Part shown: in pieces, positions 5,961 to 13,915 of the stretch | Layout: every line of letters starts with the position of its first letter | Position numbering within the stretch: position 1 is the stretch's first letter | NCBI GenBank assembly: GCA_002422865.1 | Contig: DITN01000040.1 | Location: forward strand, 18,402-33,571 | Length of the DNA stretch: 15,170 nucleotides | Direction of reading: 5' to 3' | DNA from: Bacteroidetes bacterium UBA6183 | GTDB taxonomy: Bacteria > Bacteroidota > Bacteroidia > UKL13-3 | Notes under the pieces: generated by a model | The model's database searches: none | Told to the model about the DNA's origin: nothing | What the model saw: only the letters and a program-made list of their open reading frames with translations | Program-made: the position numbers and the translations under genes

Positions 5961-7898
5961 TTAGTTATTTATTTTTACTTGTTCTTTAAAATAGTTTACA
6001 AATTCCTCTAGTTTCAATTTCCCAACTTCCTCTCCTCCATGTTTACGAACCGAAACCGCTTCTTCAAGCATTTCTTGTTCGCCAACCACCAACATAAATG
6101 GGATTTTCTTCACTTCAGCATCTCTAATCTTTCTTCCCACTTTCTCATTTCTATCGTCAAGCGGGCCGCGAATATCTGCTTTATTCAGCACATTCACAAC
6201 TTTTTGCGCATAGTCATGATATTTTTCACTAATTGGTAATACTGTTACAGGCTCAGGGGTTAACCAAAGCGGGAAATTACCGGCACAATGCTCAATCAAT
6301 ACAGCCACAAAACGCTCCAAAGAGCCGAATGGTGCACGGTGTATCATAACGGGACGGTGCTTTTGGTTATCGCTTCCGGTGTATTCCAATTCAAATCGCT
6401 CAGGTAAGTTATAATCAACCTGGATGGTTCCTAACTGCCACTTACGACCTATAGCATCCTTAACCATGAAGTCTAACTTAGGACCATAAAACGCTGCCTC
6501 GCCTAATTCTACTACTGTATTTAATCCTTTTTCTGCTGCAGATTCGATAATGGCTTGTTCTGCCAATGCCCAATTTTCGTCAGAACCGATATACTTGGTT
6601 TTATTTTCCGGGTCGCGTAAAGAAATTTGCGCAGTATAATCTTTAAAATCTAGTGCTTTAAAAACATACAACACAAGGTCGATTACCTTAATAAATTCTT
6701 CCTTAACTTGATCCGGCCTGCAGAACAAATGCGCATCGTCTTGAGTAAATCCACGTACACGGGTTAAACCATGTAACTCACCGGCTTGTTCGTAACGGTA
6801 AACTGTTCCAAACTCGGCATAACGCACCGGTAAATCTTTGTATGATTTTGGCGATGACTTATAAATCTCGCAATGGTGCGGACAGTTCATTGGTTTTAAG
6901 AAAAACTCTTCCCCTTCGCGTGGAGTAGAAATTGGCTGAAATGAATCAGCACCATATTTTTCATAATGCCCCGAGGTGATGTATAAATTTTTGTTACCAA
7001 TGTGCGGTGTAATAACAGGCAAATAGCCGGCTTCAATTTGTGCTTTTTGCATAAACTGCACCAACTTTTCGCGCAGCATAGCACCTTTGGGTAACCACAA
7101 TGGTAAACCCATGCCTACTTTTTCAGAAAAAGTAAACAATTCCATTTCTTTACCCAACTTACGGTGATCGCGTTTTTTAGCCTCTTCAATCATCGCAAGA
7201 TGTTCATCTAACTCTGATTTTTTAGGGAAAGTAACACCGTAAATGCGGGTTAACATTTTATTCTTTTCATCGCCACGCCAGTAAGCTCCGGCAACACTCA
7301 TTAATTTTATTGCTTTTATAAAACCGGTGTGCGGAATGTGAGGCCCACGGCATAAGTCGGTAAAATTTCCTTGGCTGTAAAATGTAATGCTTCCATCATC
7401 TAAGCCTTCTAATAAATCAAGTTTATACTCATCACCCTTTTCTTTAAAATAGGCAATGGCATCAGCTTTACTTATTTCTTTACGGCTGTATACGTTTGAT
7501 TGTTTGGCCAACTCGGTCATTTTATCTTCTATGCGTTTAAAATCATCGCTCGAAAATTCTTTGCCGCCAAAATCTACATCATAATAAAATCCGTTATCAA
7601 TTGCCGGACCAATACCAAATTTGGTTCCTGGGAATAAGGCTTCAATAGCTTCGGCCATTAAGTGTGCCGAGGAGTGCCACATGGTTTGTTTAGCTTCTTT
7701 GTCGTTCCAAGTTAACAAAGTTAGCGTAGCATCGGTGTTTATTGGGCGCGTAGCATCCCAAACCTCACCGTTTACTTTAGCTGCTAAAACATTTCGGGCC
7801 AAGCCTTCGCTAATTGATTTGGCCACATCTAAAGCGGTTGCTCCCGCTTCATACGAACGAACGGAACCGTCAGGTAGTGTGATATTAATATTGCTCAT
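5961..7898 (-). CDS. thrS: Threonyl-tRNA synthetase
   Basis: A 645-residue class II enzyme of full normal length that charges tRNA-Thr. Residues 1-62 form the TGS domain. The editing domain, which clears Ser-tRNA-Thr, carries HSSAH (75-79) and CRGPH (183-187). The catalytic core has motif 2 in the RYEQAGELHGLTR region (369-380). The zinc ligands that recognise threonine are C339 (MNCPHH), H390 (DDAH) and H520 (HRAP). Motif 3 is APFGSLERF (522-530). The anticodon-binding domain occupies about 550-645. It heads the conserved thrS-infC-rpmI-rplT operon. A near-consensus -7 box, TTACTTTG, lies about 20 bases upstream of the ATG. No T-box-like leader is visible in the 61 bases between it and the lipoprotein gene. 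All key residues are intact. Confidence 0.98.
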   Translation of the reverse strand: MSNINITLPDGSVRSYEAGATALDVAKSISEGLARNVLAAKVNGEVWDATRPINTDATLTLLTWNDKEAKQTMWHSSAHLMAEAIEALFPGTKFGIGPAIDNGFYYDVDFGGKEFSSDDFKRIEDKMTELAKQSNVYSRKEISKADAIAYFKEKGDEYKLDLLEGLDDGSITFYSQGNFTDLCRGPHIPHTGFIKAIKLMSVAGAYWRGDEKNKMLTRIYGVTFPKKSELDEHLAMIEEAKKRDHRKLGKEMELFTFSEKVGMGLPLWLPKGAMLREKLVQFMQKAQIEAGYLPVITPHIGNKNLYITSGHYEKYGADSFQPISTPREGEEFFLKPMNCPHHCEIYKSSPKSYKDLPVRYAEFGTVYRYEQAGELHGLTRVRGFTQDDAHLFCRPDQVKEEFIKVIDLVLYVFKALDFKDYTAQISLRDPENKTKYIGSDENWALAEQAIIESAAEKGLNTVVELGEAAFYGPKLDFMVKDAIGRKWQLGTIQVDYNLPERFELEYTGSDNQKHRPVMIHRAPFGSLERFVAVLIEHCAGNFPLWLTPEPVTVLPISEKYHDYAQKVVNVLNKADIRGPLDDRNEKVGRKIRDAEVKKIPFMLVVGEQEMLEEAVSVRKHGGEEVGKLKLEEFVNYFKEQVKINN

Positions 7899-7959
7899 AA
7901 AAGTAACGCAAAGTAAGTGCTAGAAAGCAAAAAAGAAAAAATTTAAATCAGTTGGCGTA

Positions 7960-8967
7960 CTATTTGTTTTTTAAAGCTGCCAAAGCTTTTTGCGCTAAAA
8001 TATGCTTTGGTTCTAACTCCAAAGTGTACTGATAGTTAACTATCGCATCTTCTTTGTTTTTATTGGCTTCATAACAAAGACCACGCATGTAATAGGCATC
8101 CACCAAACCCGGCTCAAGCCTGACAACTGTATTTAAATTCACAATGGCATCGCTGTATCGGCCTATTTCCATATTAATTACTGCAGAATTGTAGTAGGCC
8201 TGGTAATATTTTTCATCGGCCTTTAATGCTTGCTCATACATTTTTACTGCCTTTTTATAATCACCGTTTTGTTGAAAGAAAACACCGGCAGAATATGGAG
8301 GCTCTGCACTTTTAGGTTTAAGGCGCGATGCCGTAACGTAATAATCCAATGCTATTTTGTTTTTTAAACCTGCGTACAAGTTTCCTAGTTGCATTACAGC
8401 ATCGTAATGGTTCGGGTCAACTTCGTATGTTTTTTGAAACGTTTGAATGGCAGAGGCAGTGTCGCCAATTTCTTTAAAGTTCATGCCTTTAAAAAACAAT
8501 GCAGCGGTGTTGGTTTTATTATTCGCCAAAATCACATTGTATAAATCCATCGACTTCTTATGCTCCTTAACAATGTAATACAACTCGGCTAGTTTAAGTT
8601 GAGCCTCTTCAAAATCAGGTTTAACGGCAATGGCTTCTTCGTAAGTATTTGCAGCATCTTGAGTCCTATTCATGGCATATAAAATGCGGCCTTTCATAAA
8701 TAAATACAGGGGTTGATCAGCCCTTAGTACCAAGGATTGTTCGATGTCTGCCAAAGCAGCATCCAACATTTTTTCTTCGAAATAAACATTTGCCCTCCGG
8801 TAATACAACTCAGGATTGGTAGCGTCTTGCTCTATTTCAGCACTAATTTCGGTTACCGATTTTGAGGTTATTGTTTGTTGTTGGCCTTTATTGGAAGCCT
8901 TATCGCTGTTGCTGTTACAAGCCCATAATAGGGCTATTAATGCTGTGATAAAAATCAGTTTTTTCAT
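7960..8967 (-). CDS. TPR-repeat lipoprotein
   Basis: A 335-residue lipoprotein made almost entirely of tetratricopeptide repeats. Residues 1-17 are a lipoprotein signal, MKKLIFITALIALLWAC, with Cys17 as the lipidation site; a Ser/Asn/Lys/Gln-rich tether follows. From about residue 45 to the end there are roughly eight 34-residue TPR units with the A8-G-Y-A/P32 pattern, for example DAANTYEEAIAVKPDFEEA, KAVKMYEQALKADEKYYQA and DAIVNLNTVVRLEPGLVDA. Such proteins are protein-binding scaffolds in the periplasm or on the inner leaflet of the outer membrane. The partner is unknown. I chose the ATG at 8967; a TTG two codons upstream (8973) is possible but less likely. It lies 61 bases upstream of thrS on the same strand, and no terminator is visible between them, so read-through into thrS is possible. 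Confidence 0.85.
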   Translation of the reverse strand: MKKLIFITALIALLWACNSNSDKASNKGQQQTITSKSVTEISAEIEQDATNPELYYRRANVYFEEKMLDAALADIEQSLVLRADQPLYLFMKGRILYAMNRTQDAANTYEEAIAVKPDFEEAQLKLAELYYIVKEHKKSMDLYNVILANNKTNTAALFFKGMNFKEIGDTASAIQTFQKTYEVDPNHYDAVMQLGNLYAGLKNKIALDYYVTASRLKPKSAEPPYSAGVFFQQNGDYKKAVKMYEQALKADEKYYQAYYNSAVINMEIGRYSDAIVNLNTVVRLEPGLVDAYYMRGLCYEANKNKEDAIVNYQYTLELEPKHILAQKALAALKNK

Positions 8968-8975
8968 GGTCAATT

Positions 8976-9006
8976 TCGGATACTTTTGTCAATTCCACTA
9001 TCTTTG
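8976..9006 (+). promoter_or_regulatory. Predicted promoter region for hmgA-hpd
   Basis: TATCTTTG at 8999-9006 is an exact TAnnTTTG -7 box, with TTTC at 8974-8977 as a poor -33 candidate 21 bases upstream. A second exact match, TACTTTTG, lies at 8981-8988. The former sits inside a short dyad, CTATC-TTT-GATAG. The predicted leader before the hmgA ATG (9100) would be about 85 bases. This is inferred from motifs and divergent gene orientation. Confidence 0.4.
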
Positions 9007-9035
9007 ATAGTAAGTCACAAAAAACGCTAATTAGT

Positions 9036-9050
9036 TTGCAACAATTGCAA
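9036..9050. promoter_or_regulatory. TTGCAA-N3-TTGCAA dyad, possible operator for hmgA-hpd
   Basis: Two TTGCAA palindromes separated by CAA make a perfect 15-base dyad, 50 bases before the hmgA start and just after the predicted promoter. Its symmetry and place suit a dimeric repressor that responds to tyrosine-pathway metabolites. No regulator gene is in the window, and short palindromes are common in AT-rich DNA, so this is tentative. Confidence 0.3.
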
Positions 9051-9099
9051 TATTTTTTTGTGAAAGCATAAACAGTCATCATAAAACAACAAGAAAAAA

Positions 9100-10257
9100 A
9101 TGCCTTTTTACCATAAACAAGGACAAATACCGGCCAAGCGCCACGTGCAATTTAGGAAACCAGATGGCAAACTATATTCGGAAGAATTGGTGAGTACCGA
9201 AGGTTTTAGCAGCATATACAGTTTGGTGTACCATTGCCACCCGCCCACATTGGTTAAACATATTGGTGAGCCATATGATGTTGCACCCAAAGCTGCCATA
9301 AAAAAGAACTTACAAAACCGTAGTTTTTTAACCTTTAAAACAGCTCCGGTTGATGATTATTTGGCAAGTAAGGTATACACCTTGTTTAATAATGATGTGT
9401 ATTTAGCATCTGCAGCTCCTAAAAAAAGCATGACTGATTACTTCTACAAAAATGCCGATGCAGATGAAGTAATTTTTGTGCATGAAGGAAGCGGTGTTTT
9501 AAAAACGTTGTATGGTGATATTCCATTTGAGTATGGTGACTACTTAGTAGTACCTAGAGGTGTTATTTACCAGATGCATTTTAACACCGAACAAAACAGG
9601 TTATTTATTACGGAGAGCTTCTCTCCTATTCGTCCACCAAAACGATATATTAACTCATTTGGACAATTGTTGGAGCACTCACCATATTGCGAGCGTGATA
9701 TTAAGTTGCCTGTGCTTACTAAAACGCACGATGAGTTAGGCGATTTTAAAGTTATGATTAAAAAACAGGATATGATTTTCCCATACACACTTGGCTCGCA
9801 TCCGTTTGATGCCATTGGCTGGGACGGTTATCAATATCCTTTTGGATTTAGCATACACAATTACGAACCAATCACCGGTCGCGTGCACATGCCACCTCCA
9901 ATTCATCAAACATTTGAAGGACACAACTTTGTAATTTGCTCATTTGTTCCACGTTTGTATGATTACCATCCGGATTCAATACCGGCACCATATAACCACA
10001 GCAATGTAGATAGCGATGAGGTGTTGTATTATGTTGATGGTGACTTTATGAGCCGCAAACACGTAGAGCGTGGTATGATTAGTTTGCATCCAAAAGGTAT
10101 TCCTCACGGACCACATCCGGGTACCGTTGAAAAATCAATAGGACAAAAGGAAACACGTGAATTAGCAGTAATGATTGATCCATTTTATCCATTACAAATT
10201 ACAGAAGAAGCAATGAAAATGGAAGACCCGGGTTACTATAAAACTTGGGTTGAATAA
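9100..10257 (+). CDS. hmgA: Homogentisate 1,2-dioxygenase
   Basis: A 385-residue non-haem iron dioxygenase of the cupin fold that opens the ring of homogentisate to maleylacetoacetate in tyrosine and phenylalanine breakdown. What is seen: the N-terminal MPFYHKQGQIPAKRHVQF, a cupin half with DEVIFVHEGSGVLKT and GDYLVVPRG (122-154), and the C-terminal active-site block PYNHSNVDSDEVLYYVDGDF (297-316) followed by LHPKGIPHGPHPG (329-341). Likely iron ligands are H300, E307 and H336, judged from the family pattern. The His-to-Glu spacing is one residue longer than I recall for the human enzyme. The protein is shorter than the roughly 440-residue animal and proteobacterial forms but matches the Bacteroidota/actinobacterial type. 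It is followed after 32 bases by hpd, which makes its substrate, so an operon is very likely. Confidence 0.92.
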   Translation: MPFYHKQGQIPAKRHVQFRKPDGKLYSEELVSTEGFSSIYSLVYHCHPPTLVKHIGEPYDVAPKAAIKKNLQNRSFLTFKTAPVDDYLASKVYTLFNNDVYLASAAPKKSMTDYFYKNADADEVIFVHEGSGVLKTLYGDIPFEYGDYLVVPRGVIYQMHFNTEQNRLFITESFSPIRPPKRYINSFGQLLEHSPYCERDIKLPVLTKTHDELGDFKVMIKKQDMIFPYTLGSHPFDAIGWDGYQYPFGFSIHNYEPITGRVHMPPPIHQTFEGHNFVICSFVPRLYDYHPDSIPAPYNHSNVDSDEVLYYVDGDFMSRKHVERGMISLHPKGIPHGPHPGTVEKSIGQKETRELAVMIDPFYPLQITEEAMKMEDPGYYKTWVE

Positions 10258-10289
10258 CACTGATTAAAATATTAAGAATAAACAATAGA

Positions 10290-11414
10290 ATGGAAACCTT
10301 AGAAGTAAAAAAACAAGAAACCATGCAAGATTTTTTGCCACTAAACGGCACCGATTTCATTGAGCTTTGGGTTGGAAATGCCAAACAATCGGCTCATTAT
10401 TATAAAACTGCTTTTGGTTTTCAGAGTTTGGCCTATGCCGGACCGGAAACAGGTGTTAAAGACCGCGTATCATATGTTTTAATTCAAAACAAAATGCGTT
10501 TAATTTTAACATCGCCATTACGCAGTGATAGCCATATTGCAGAACATCACCGCAAACACGGAGATGGTGTGAAGTATTTGGCTCTTTGGGTTGATGACGC
10601 TTACGATGCCTACGAAAAAACCACAGGTAAAGGTGGTGTAGGTACTGTTAAACCAACCACATTAACCGATAAAGATGGCGAAGTACGCATGAGTGGTATT
10701 AAAACTTATGGCGAAGTAGAGCATTTGTTTATTGAGCGTAAAAATTACAACGGTGTGTTTATGCCGGGTTATGTAAAATGGGAAAGCAGCTACAACCCTG
10801 AACCAACAGGATTATTGTATGTTGACCATTGCGTAGGTAACGTAGGTTGGAATCAAATGAATCCTTGGGTAAAGTTTTATGAGGATGTGATGGGTTTTAA
10901 AAACATACTTTCGTTTGACGACAATGACATCAGCACCGAATACTCTGCTTTGATGAGCAAAGGAATGAGCAACGGCAATGGGTATGTTAAATTCCCAATT
11001 AACGAACCGGCCGAAGGAAAGAAAAAATCGCAGGTAGAAGAATACCTTGATTTTTATGAGGGCGAAGGTGTACAACATATTGCTATTGCAACAAAAGATA
11101 TTGTTGCTACTGTTCGTCAGTTAATGGCCAGAGGTGTTGAGTTTTTAAAAGTTCCGGATAGTTATTACAACGATTTATTTGAACGAGTGGGTACAATTGA
11201 AGAAGACATTGCACCACTGCGCGAATTAGGTATTTTAGTTGATAGAGATGACGAAGGATACTTGTTGCAATTGTTTACCAAACCTGTGGAAGACAGACCA
11301 ACCATGTTCTTTGAAATTATACAACGCAAAGGAGCAAAAAGCTTTGGTAAAGGTAATTTTAAAGCTTTGTTTGAAGCCTTAGAAAGAGAGCAAGCAAACA
11401 GAGGTAATTTGTAA
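10290..11414 (+). CDS. hpd: 4-Hydroxyphenylpyruvate dioxygenase
   Basis: A 374-residue Fe(II) dioxygenase that converts 4-hydroxyphenylpyruvate to homogentisate, the step before hmgA. It has two vicinal-oxygen-chelate halves: the N-terminal FIELWVGNAKQSAHYYKTAFGF (about 23-44) and the catalytic C-terminal half from VDHCVGNV. The iron triad is H180 (VDH), H263 (VQHIAIAT) and E342 (FFEIIQRKG). Family signatures FYEGEGVQHIA and RPTMFFEIIQR are intact, and the length is normal. The ATG at 10290 gives an N-terminal tail of about 20 residues; ATG at residue 12 is a possible alternative start. It is followed by a good terminator at 11440-11470, so the predicted unit is hmgA-hpd. The remaining steps (maleylacetoacetate isomerase, fumarylacetoacetase) are not in the window. 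Confidence 0.96.
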   Translation: METLEVKKQETMQDFLPLNGTDFIELWVGNAKQSAHYYKTAFGFQSLAYAGPETGVKDRVSYVLIQNKMRLILTSPLRSDSHIAEHHRKHGDGVKYLALWVDDAYDAYEKTTGKGGVGTVKPTTLTDKDGEVRMSGIKTYGEVEHLFIERKNYNGVFMPGYVKWESSYNPEPTGLLYVDHCVGNVGWNQMNPWVKFYEDVMGFKNILSFDDNDISTEYSALMSKGMSNGNGYVKFPINEPAEGKKKSQVEEYLDFYEGEGVQHIAIATKDIVATVRQLMARGVEFLKVPDSYYNDLFERVGTIEEDIAPLRELGILVDRDDEGYLLQLFTKPVEDRPTMFFEIIQRKGAKSFGKGNFKALFEALEREQANRGNL

Positions 11415-11439
11415 TTGTAAAAGATTATTTTGTAATATT

Positions 11440-11470
11440 AAAAAGACGTAGAAAATATCTGCGTCTTTTT
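11440..11470 (+). terminator. Rho-independent terminator after hpd
   Basis: Arms 11440-11452 and 11458-11470 pair over 13 positions (core AGACG/CGTCT, one T-G wobble) around an AAATA loop, followed by further Ts. It ends 17 bases before the ATG of the LOG-family gene, so that gene needs its own promoter or read-through. Confidence 0.85.
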
Positions 11471-11487
11471 TTATTTTGTAACCACTT

Positions 11488-12255
11488 ATGACAAGAATAA
11501 CAAAAGCAAAAAGAGATAAAATTCTTCATTCTGAAAGGCGATTTTTAGAAGGACCACGCTCCAGATTTAGAGAACTTAAATTTTTGTTTAAGGTAATGTG
11601 GGAGTTTATTAAAGGCTTTCAAAAATTACATTTTACTGGACCATGCGTTACTGTATTTGGCAGTGCACGTTTTAAAGAAGACCACCCTTATTATCAAACC
11701 ACTGTTAAGCTAAGTGCAGCCATAAGCAAATTAGGTTTTACCATTATTACCGGTGGTGGACCGGGTATTATGGAAGCCGCCAACCGAGGTGCTTTTGAGG
11801 CAGGAGGACAATCCATTGGTTGTAATATTGTTTTACCACACGAGCAAAAAGAAAATCCATACGTACATACTTCGGTAGAGTTTAAATACTTTTTTGTGCG
11901 CAAAACACTTTTGGTAAAATACTCGTATGCGTTTGTAATTATGCCGGGCGGCTGGGGCACCATGGATGAAATGTTTGAAGCATTAACCTTGATTCAAACA
12001 GGAAAAATACAAGAGTTTCCGGTGGTGTTATTTGGTAAAGACTATTGGAAAAATTTAATTGAGTTAACCGAAGATATGATTAGAAACAAAACCGTATCGG
12101 AAGCGGAAATTAAAGAATACTTACTTATAACCGACTCTATTGATGAAGCCGTGGCACATCTAAAAAAACACGCCATTGGTAAATTTGGTTTGAAGAAAAC
12201 AAGAATCCTTAAACCTAAAAAATGGTTGGGAGAATGGTTTAATAAAACATCATAA
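11488..12255 (+). CDS. LOG-family nucleotide 5'-monophosphate phosphoribohydrolase
   Basis: A 255-residue member of the LOG / TIGR00730 Rossmann family (lysine-decarboxylase-like fold by old naming). Characterised members hydrolyse the N-glycosidic bond of cytokinin riboside 5'-monophosphates or ordinary nucleoside monophosphates such as AMP. What is seen: VTVFGSARF (54-62), GGGPGIMEAANRGAFEAGG (89-107) and PGGWGTMDEMFEALT (153-167), which contains the phosphoribose-binding PGGxGTxxE motif with E161. The W in PGGWGT replaces the usual F or Y. Extra basic residues at both ends (KAKRDK near the start, KKTRILKPKKW near the end) make it longer than the roughly 190-residue plant LOG type. The natural substrate cannot be inferred. 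It is monocistronic between terminators, and convergent with the accessory genes and purA. Confidence 0.88.
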   Translation: MTRITKAKRDKILHSERRFLEGPRSRFRELKFLFKVMWEFIKGFQKLHFTGPCVTVFGSARFKEDHPYYQTTVKLSAAISKLGFTIITGGGPGIMEAANRGAFEAGGQSIGCNIVLPHEQKENPYVHTSVEFKYFFVRKTLLVKYSYAFVIMPGGWGTMDEMFEALTLIQTGKIQEFPVVLFGKDYWKNLIELTEDMIRNKTVSEAEIKEYLLITDSIDEAVAHLKKHAIGKFGLKKTRILKPKKWLGEWFNKTS

Positions 12256-12282
12256 ACAAAGTCGGGCAAGCCCGACTTTGTT
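12255..12282. terminator. Hairpin terminator after the LOG-family gene
   Basis: Arms 12255-12267 and 12270-12282 (core GTCGGGC/GCCCGAC) form a 13-bp stem with an AA loop, followed by a T-rich tract. It starts at the last base of the LOG stop codon. Its 22-base centre (12258-12279) differs by one loop base from the purA terminator at 14072-14093. Confidence 0.9.
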
Positions 12283-12474
12283 ATTTTAAAAAGGTTCTAT
12301 TTTTTACTCCATTAAACCCGCGGATGATGCTCGAACCTTATTGAATTACTTTTAAGAATTTAAATTAGATTTTATAATAGGTTTGCGTTTGGCTGGTTAT
12401 TTTATTTTCGGATAACTTCTATAAGATTATTTTTACCAATTACATCTACCGTGATTTAGCTTACACAAAATTCT

Positions 12475-12870
12475 TTATTCCCTCACACTTATTGGAATTG
12501 CAACATTGTATTCGGCTAGCTTAGACAATACAACTTTGTCAAAGATTTCAAAATTACATTGATCGGAGAAAAACACATCCCAAAACAATCTTATCTCTGT
12601 CAAACCAGTGCTTACCATTATTTCATAGTTTTCTTCAATAAATTTTAGGTACCAATACTGATACTCTTTCATGTTATTTTCAGCCCCATAAAGTCTAGGA
12701 TTTAAAATAGAAAGACAACCATAATTAAAAGATTCGTTTCGACCTTGGTCTATAATATCCTCTTTTTCATGAGAATAAAAATTTACAAATGCTAAATCCC
12801 CTACATTTTCAATGAATTTTTTAGGTGAAAATAATTCCCCTTCAAGCTCCAACAATATTCTTATAATCAT
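12475..12870 (-). CDS. Hypothetical protein, DUF4279-like
   Basis: A 131-residue soluble protein with no signal peptide or membrane helix. The opening MIIRILLELEGELFSPKKF and the ending CNFEIFDKVVLSKLAEYNVAIPISVRE resemble DUF4279-type proteins, which start with a beta strand, a G-[DE]-x-[FL]-x-P motif and a helix, and end with a helix and the strand pattern xIPISV. Many such proteins occur beside polymorphic-toxin or secretion genes, and some are thought to act as immunity proteins; that role is not shown here. No toxin gene is adjacent. The gene is more AT-rich than its neighbours and lies in an accessory stretch. Its start at 12870 is 22 bases from one copy of the hairpin repeat (12892-12948). 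The family assignment is from memory of sequence patterns and is moderate to weak; that it is a gene is likely. Confidence 0.5.
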   Translation of the reverse strand: MIIRILLELEGELFSPKKFIENVGDLAFVNFYSHEKEDIIDQGRNESFNYGCLSILNPRLYGAENNMKEYQYWYLKFIEENYEIMVSTGLTEIRLFWDVFFSDQCNFEIFDKVVLSKLAEYNVAIPISVRE

Positions 12871-12891
12871 AATGTTTATTTTATATAATCT

Positions 12892-12948
12892 CCCCGTTCA
12901 CGCGGACGTGCCGTCCGTGTGTCGTTATATTTTCTAACATAGTTAAAT
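12892..12948 (-). repeat. Hairpin repeat copy A, upstream of the DUF4279-like gene
   Basis: Read on the plus strand: CCCGTTCACG foot, a 10-position stem (12899-12908 CACGCGGACG, loop TGC, 12912-12921 CGTCCGTGTG; one G-T wobble), a short AT spacer, then TTTTCTAACATAGTTAA (12930-12946). The foot and tail recur in copies B and C. In the direction of the gene it lies in the leader or promoter region, and its gene-sense tail TATGTTAG is one base from a TAnnTTTG box. The stretch from 12949 to 13077 beyond it shows no gene or recognisable feature. Confidence 0.75.
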
Positions 12949-13077
12949 TTCCTATTCATTTTATCTTAAAGGTAAAACTTTAATTGGTGACTCTTTAATG
13001 GCTGAACTGAACCTATAGTGTTGCGGTTGTTTTTCAAAAACTCAGACATACCCAAATATAAAAATTTATAAGAAAAT

Positions 13078-13107
13078 AACCCCACCAAGTTTTTACTTAA
13101 TGGGGTT
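13078..13107. terminator. Probable terminator of the accessory lipoprotein gene
   Basis: Outer stem AACCCCA (13078-13084) with TGGGGTT (13101-13107) and inner stem AAGT (13087-13090) with ACTT (13095-13098), separated by a 2x2 internal loop and closed by TTTT. T-rich DNA follows on either strand. It lies 68 bases past the lipoprotein stop codon in that gene's direction, with repeat copy B between them. Confidence 0.6.
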
Positions 13108-13119
13108 GCGTTGTTTTTA

Positions 13120-13174
13120 TTTAACTATATACTTTGTTTTACTGCACACGGGCGACACGCCCGCGTGAACGGGA
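13120..13174 (+). repeat. Hairpin repeat copy B, abutting the lipoprotein stop codon
   Basis: Runs from TTTAACTAT (13120-13128) through a 10-position stem, CACACGGGCG (13145-13154), loop ACA, CGCCCGCGTG (13158-13167), to AACGGGA. It is inverted relative to copies A and C and ends one base before the stop codon at 13175-13177. Compared with copy A, the stem carries an A-T to G-C pair replacement, which keeps the pairing, while the single imperfect pair (A-C here, G-T on the other strand) is at the same position. Confidence 0.75.
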
Positions 13175-13873
13175 TTACTTTACGAAATATTCTTGATTCA
13201 ATCTAATCTTCACTTCTACACCAACTCTCTCTCCTTCATAAATACCACTATCAACCCTTAAAACATAACCACTTAATAAATGTCTCCCCTTTGTCTTTGT
13301 ATCCAAAGGAATTGACACTTTATTTGATTTGGTAAATATCTTAGTTCCGTTAATAAAATATAGATAATGAGTATTATCGTATTTTGCACCCTTAGGTTCA
13401 AAAACTGCGTAATGTTTCTTTGAATAACTAATCGTGTCGTCTAAAAAAACATCAAGAAACAAACCATCGCTTTCTATTACTCGTTCATTTTTATCAAAAT
13501 ATCGTGATTGATTGACTGTATAGCTGGCAGAGTCATCACTAGGTGAATACTCAACACTTTCTGTAAGCTGGTCATCAAAAAAGAAATACGATTTTATGAC
13601 ATTTCTATTTGCTGGATAAAAATCAATACTATTAATATTACCTTGTATGTCGTAATGGGTAATAGATTTTAGCCCACCTATTTTAGAAAGGGTCTCTAGT
13701 ATTATTGGATTACCAACACTATCTAAGTGAATTACTAATTTATTATGGTTATTAGGATTGATATATTCTAATTTGTTGTCTTCGCTTTGACTCATATTTA
13801 AATGCCCTTTCCTATCACCACAACCTGAGAGGCTGGTAAGAATTCCTAAAATAAGAATTGTGTTTATTTTCAT
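13175..13873 (-). CDS. Hypothetical lipoprotein
   Basis: A 232-residue predicted lipoprotein. Starting at ATG 13873, residues 1-18 read MKINTILILGILTSLSGC, a classic signal with lipobox LSGC and Cys18 lipidation. An in-frame start ten codons upstream (13903) would bury this signal, so I reject it. The mature part is rich in Asp, Asn, Ser and Tyr. In the middle it has segments alternating aromatic and charged residues around IQGNINSIDFY, FFFDDQLTESVEYSP and SRYFDKNERVIESDG, loosely like the beta-hairpin repeats of YwqK/MORN-type proteins; this resemblance is weak. No enzyme motif is seen. The gene is flanked by oppositely oriented repeat copies (C upstream, B downstream) and has AT-rich codon use. 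Likely envelope-anchored; function unknown. Confidence 0.65.
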   Translation of the reverse strand: MKINTILILGILTSLSGCGDRKGHLNMSQSEDNKLEYINPNNHNKLVIHLDSVGNPIILETLSKIGGLKSITHYDIQGNINSIDFYPANRNVIKSYFFFDDQLTESVEYSPSDDSASYTVNQSRYFDKNERVIESDGLFLDVFLDDTISYSKKHYAVFEPKGAKYDNTHYLYFINGTKIFTKSNKVSIPLDTKTKGRHLLSGYVLRVDSGIYEGERVGVEVKIRLNQEYFVK

Positions 13874-13915
13874 ATTATTATTTTCCAATAATTCTGTAGC
13901 CAACTTTTGTTGTTT

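Noticed and set aside
12310..12345. tRNA 3'-half-like sequence on the minus strand (GGTTCGAGCATCATCC)
   Set aside because: The GGTTCGA resembles a T-loop, but no proper T stem, acceptor stem, D arm or anticodon arm can be assembled around it.
12400..12460. Possible C-terminal remnant of a decayed gene on the minus strand (short frame ending IGKNNLIEVIRK)
   Set aside because: About 16 open codons between stops is too short to distinguish from chance, and no family is recognised.
12885..13180. CRISPR array
   Set aside because: The repeats are only three, palindromic, unevenly spaced, in mixed orientation and separated by genes; no cas genes are present.
13874..13903. Upstream ATG/ATG-like start extending the lipoprotein by ten residues
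   Set aside because: The extension would place a charged stretch before the lipoprotein signal and lose the usual MK-start plus hydrophobic core layout; the ATG at 13873 fits much better.
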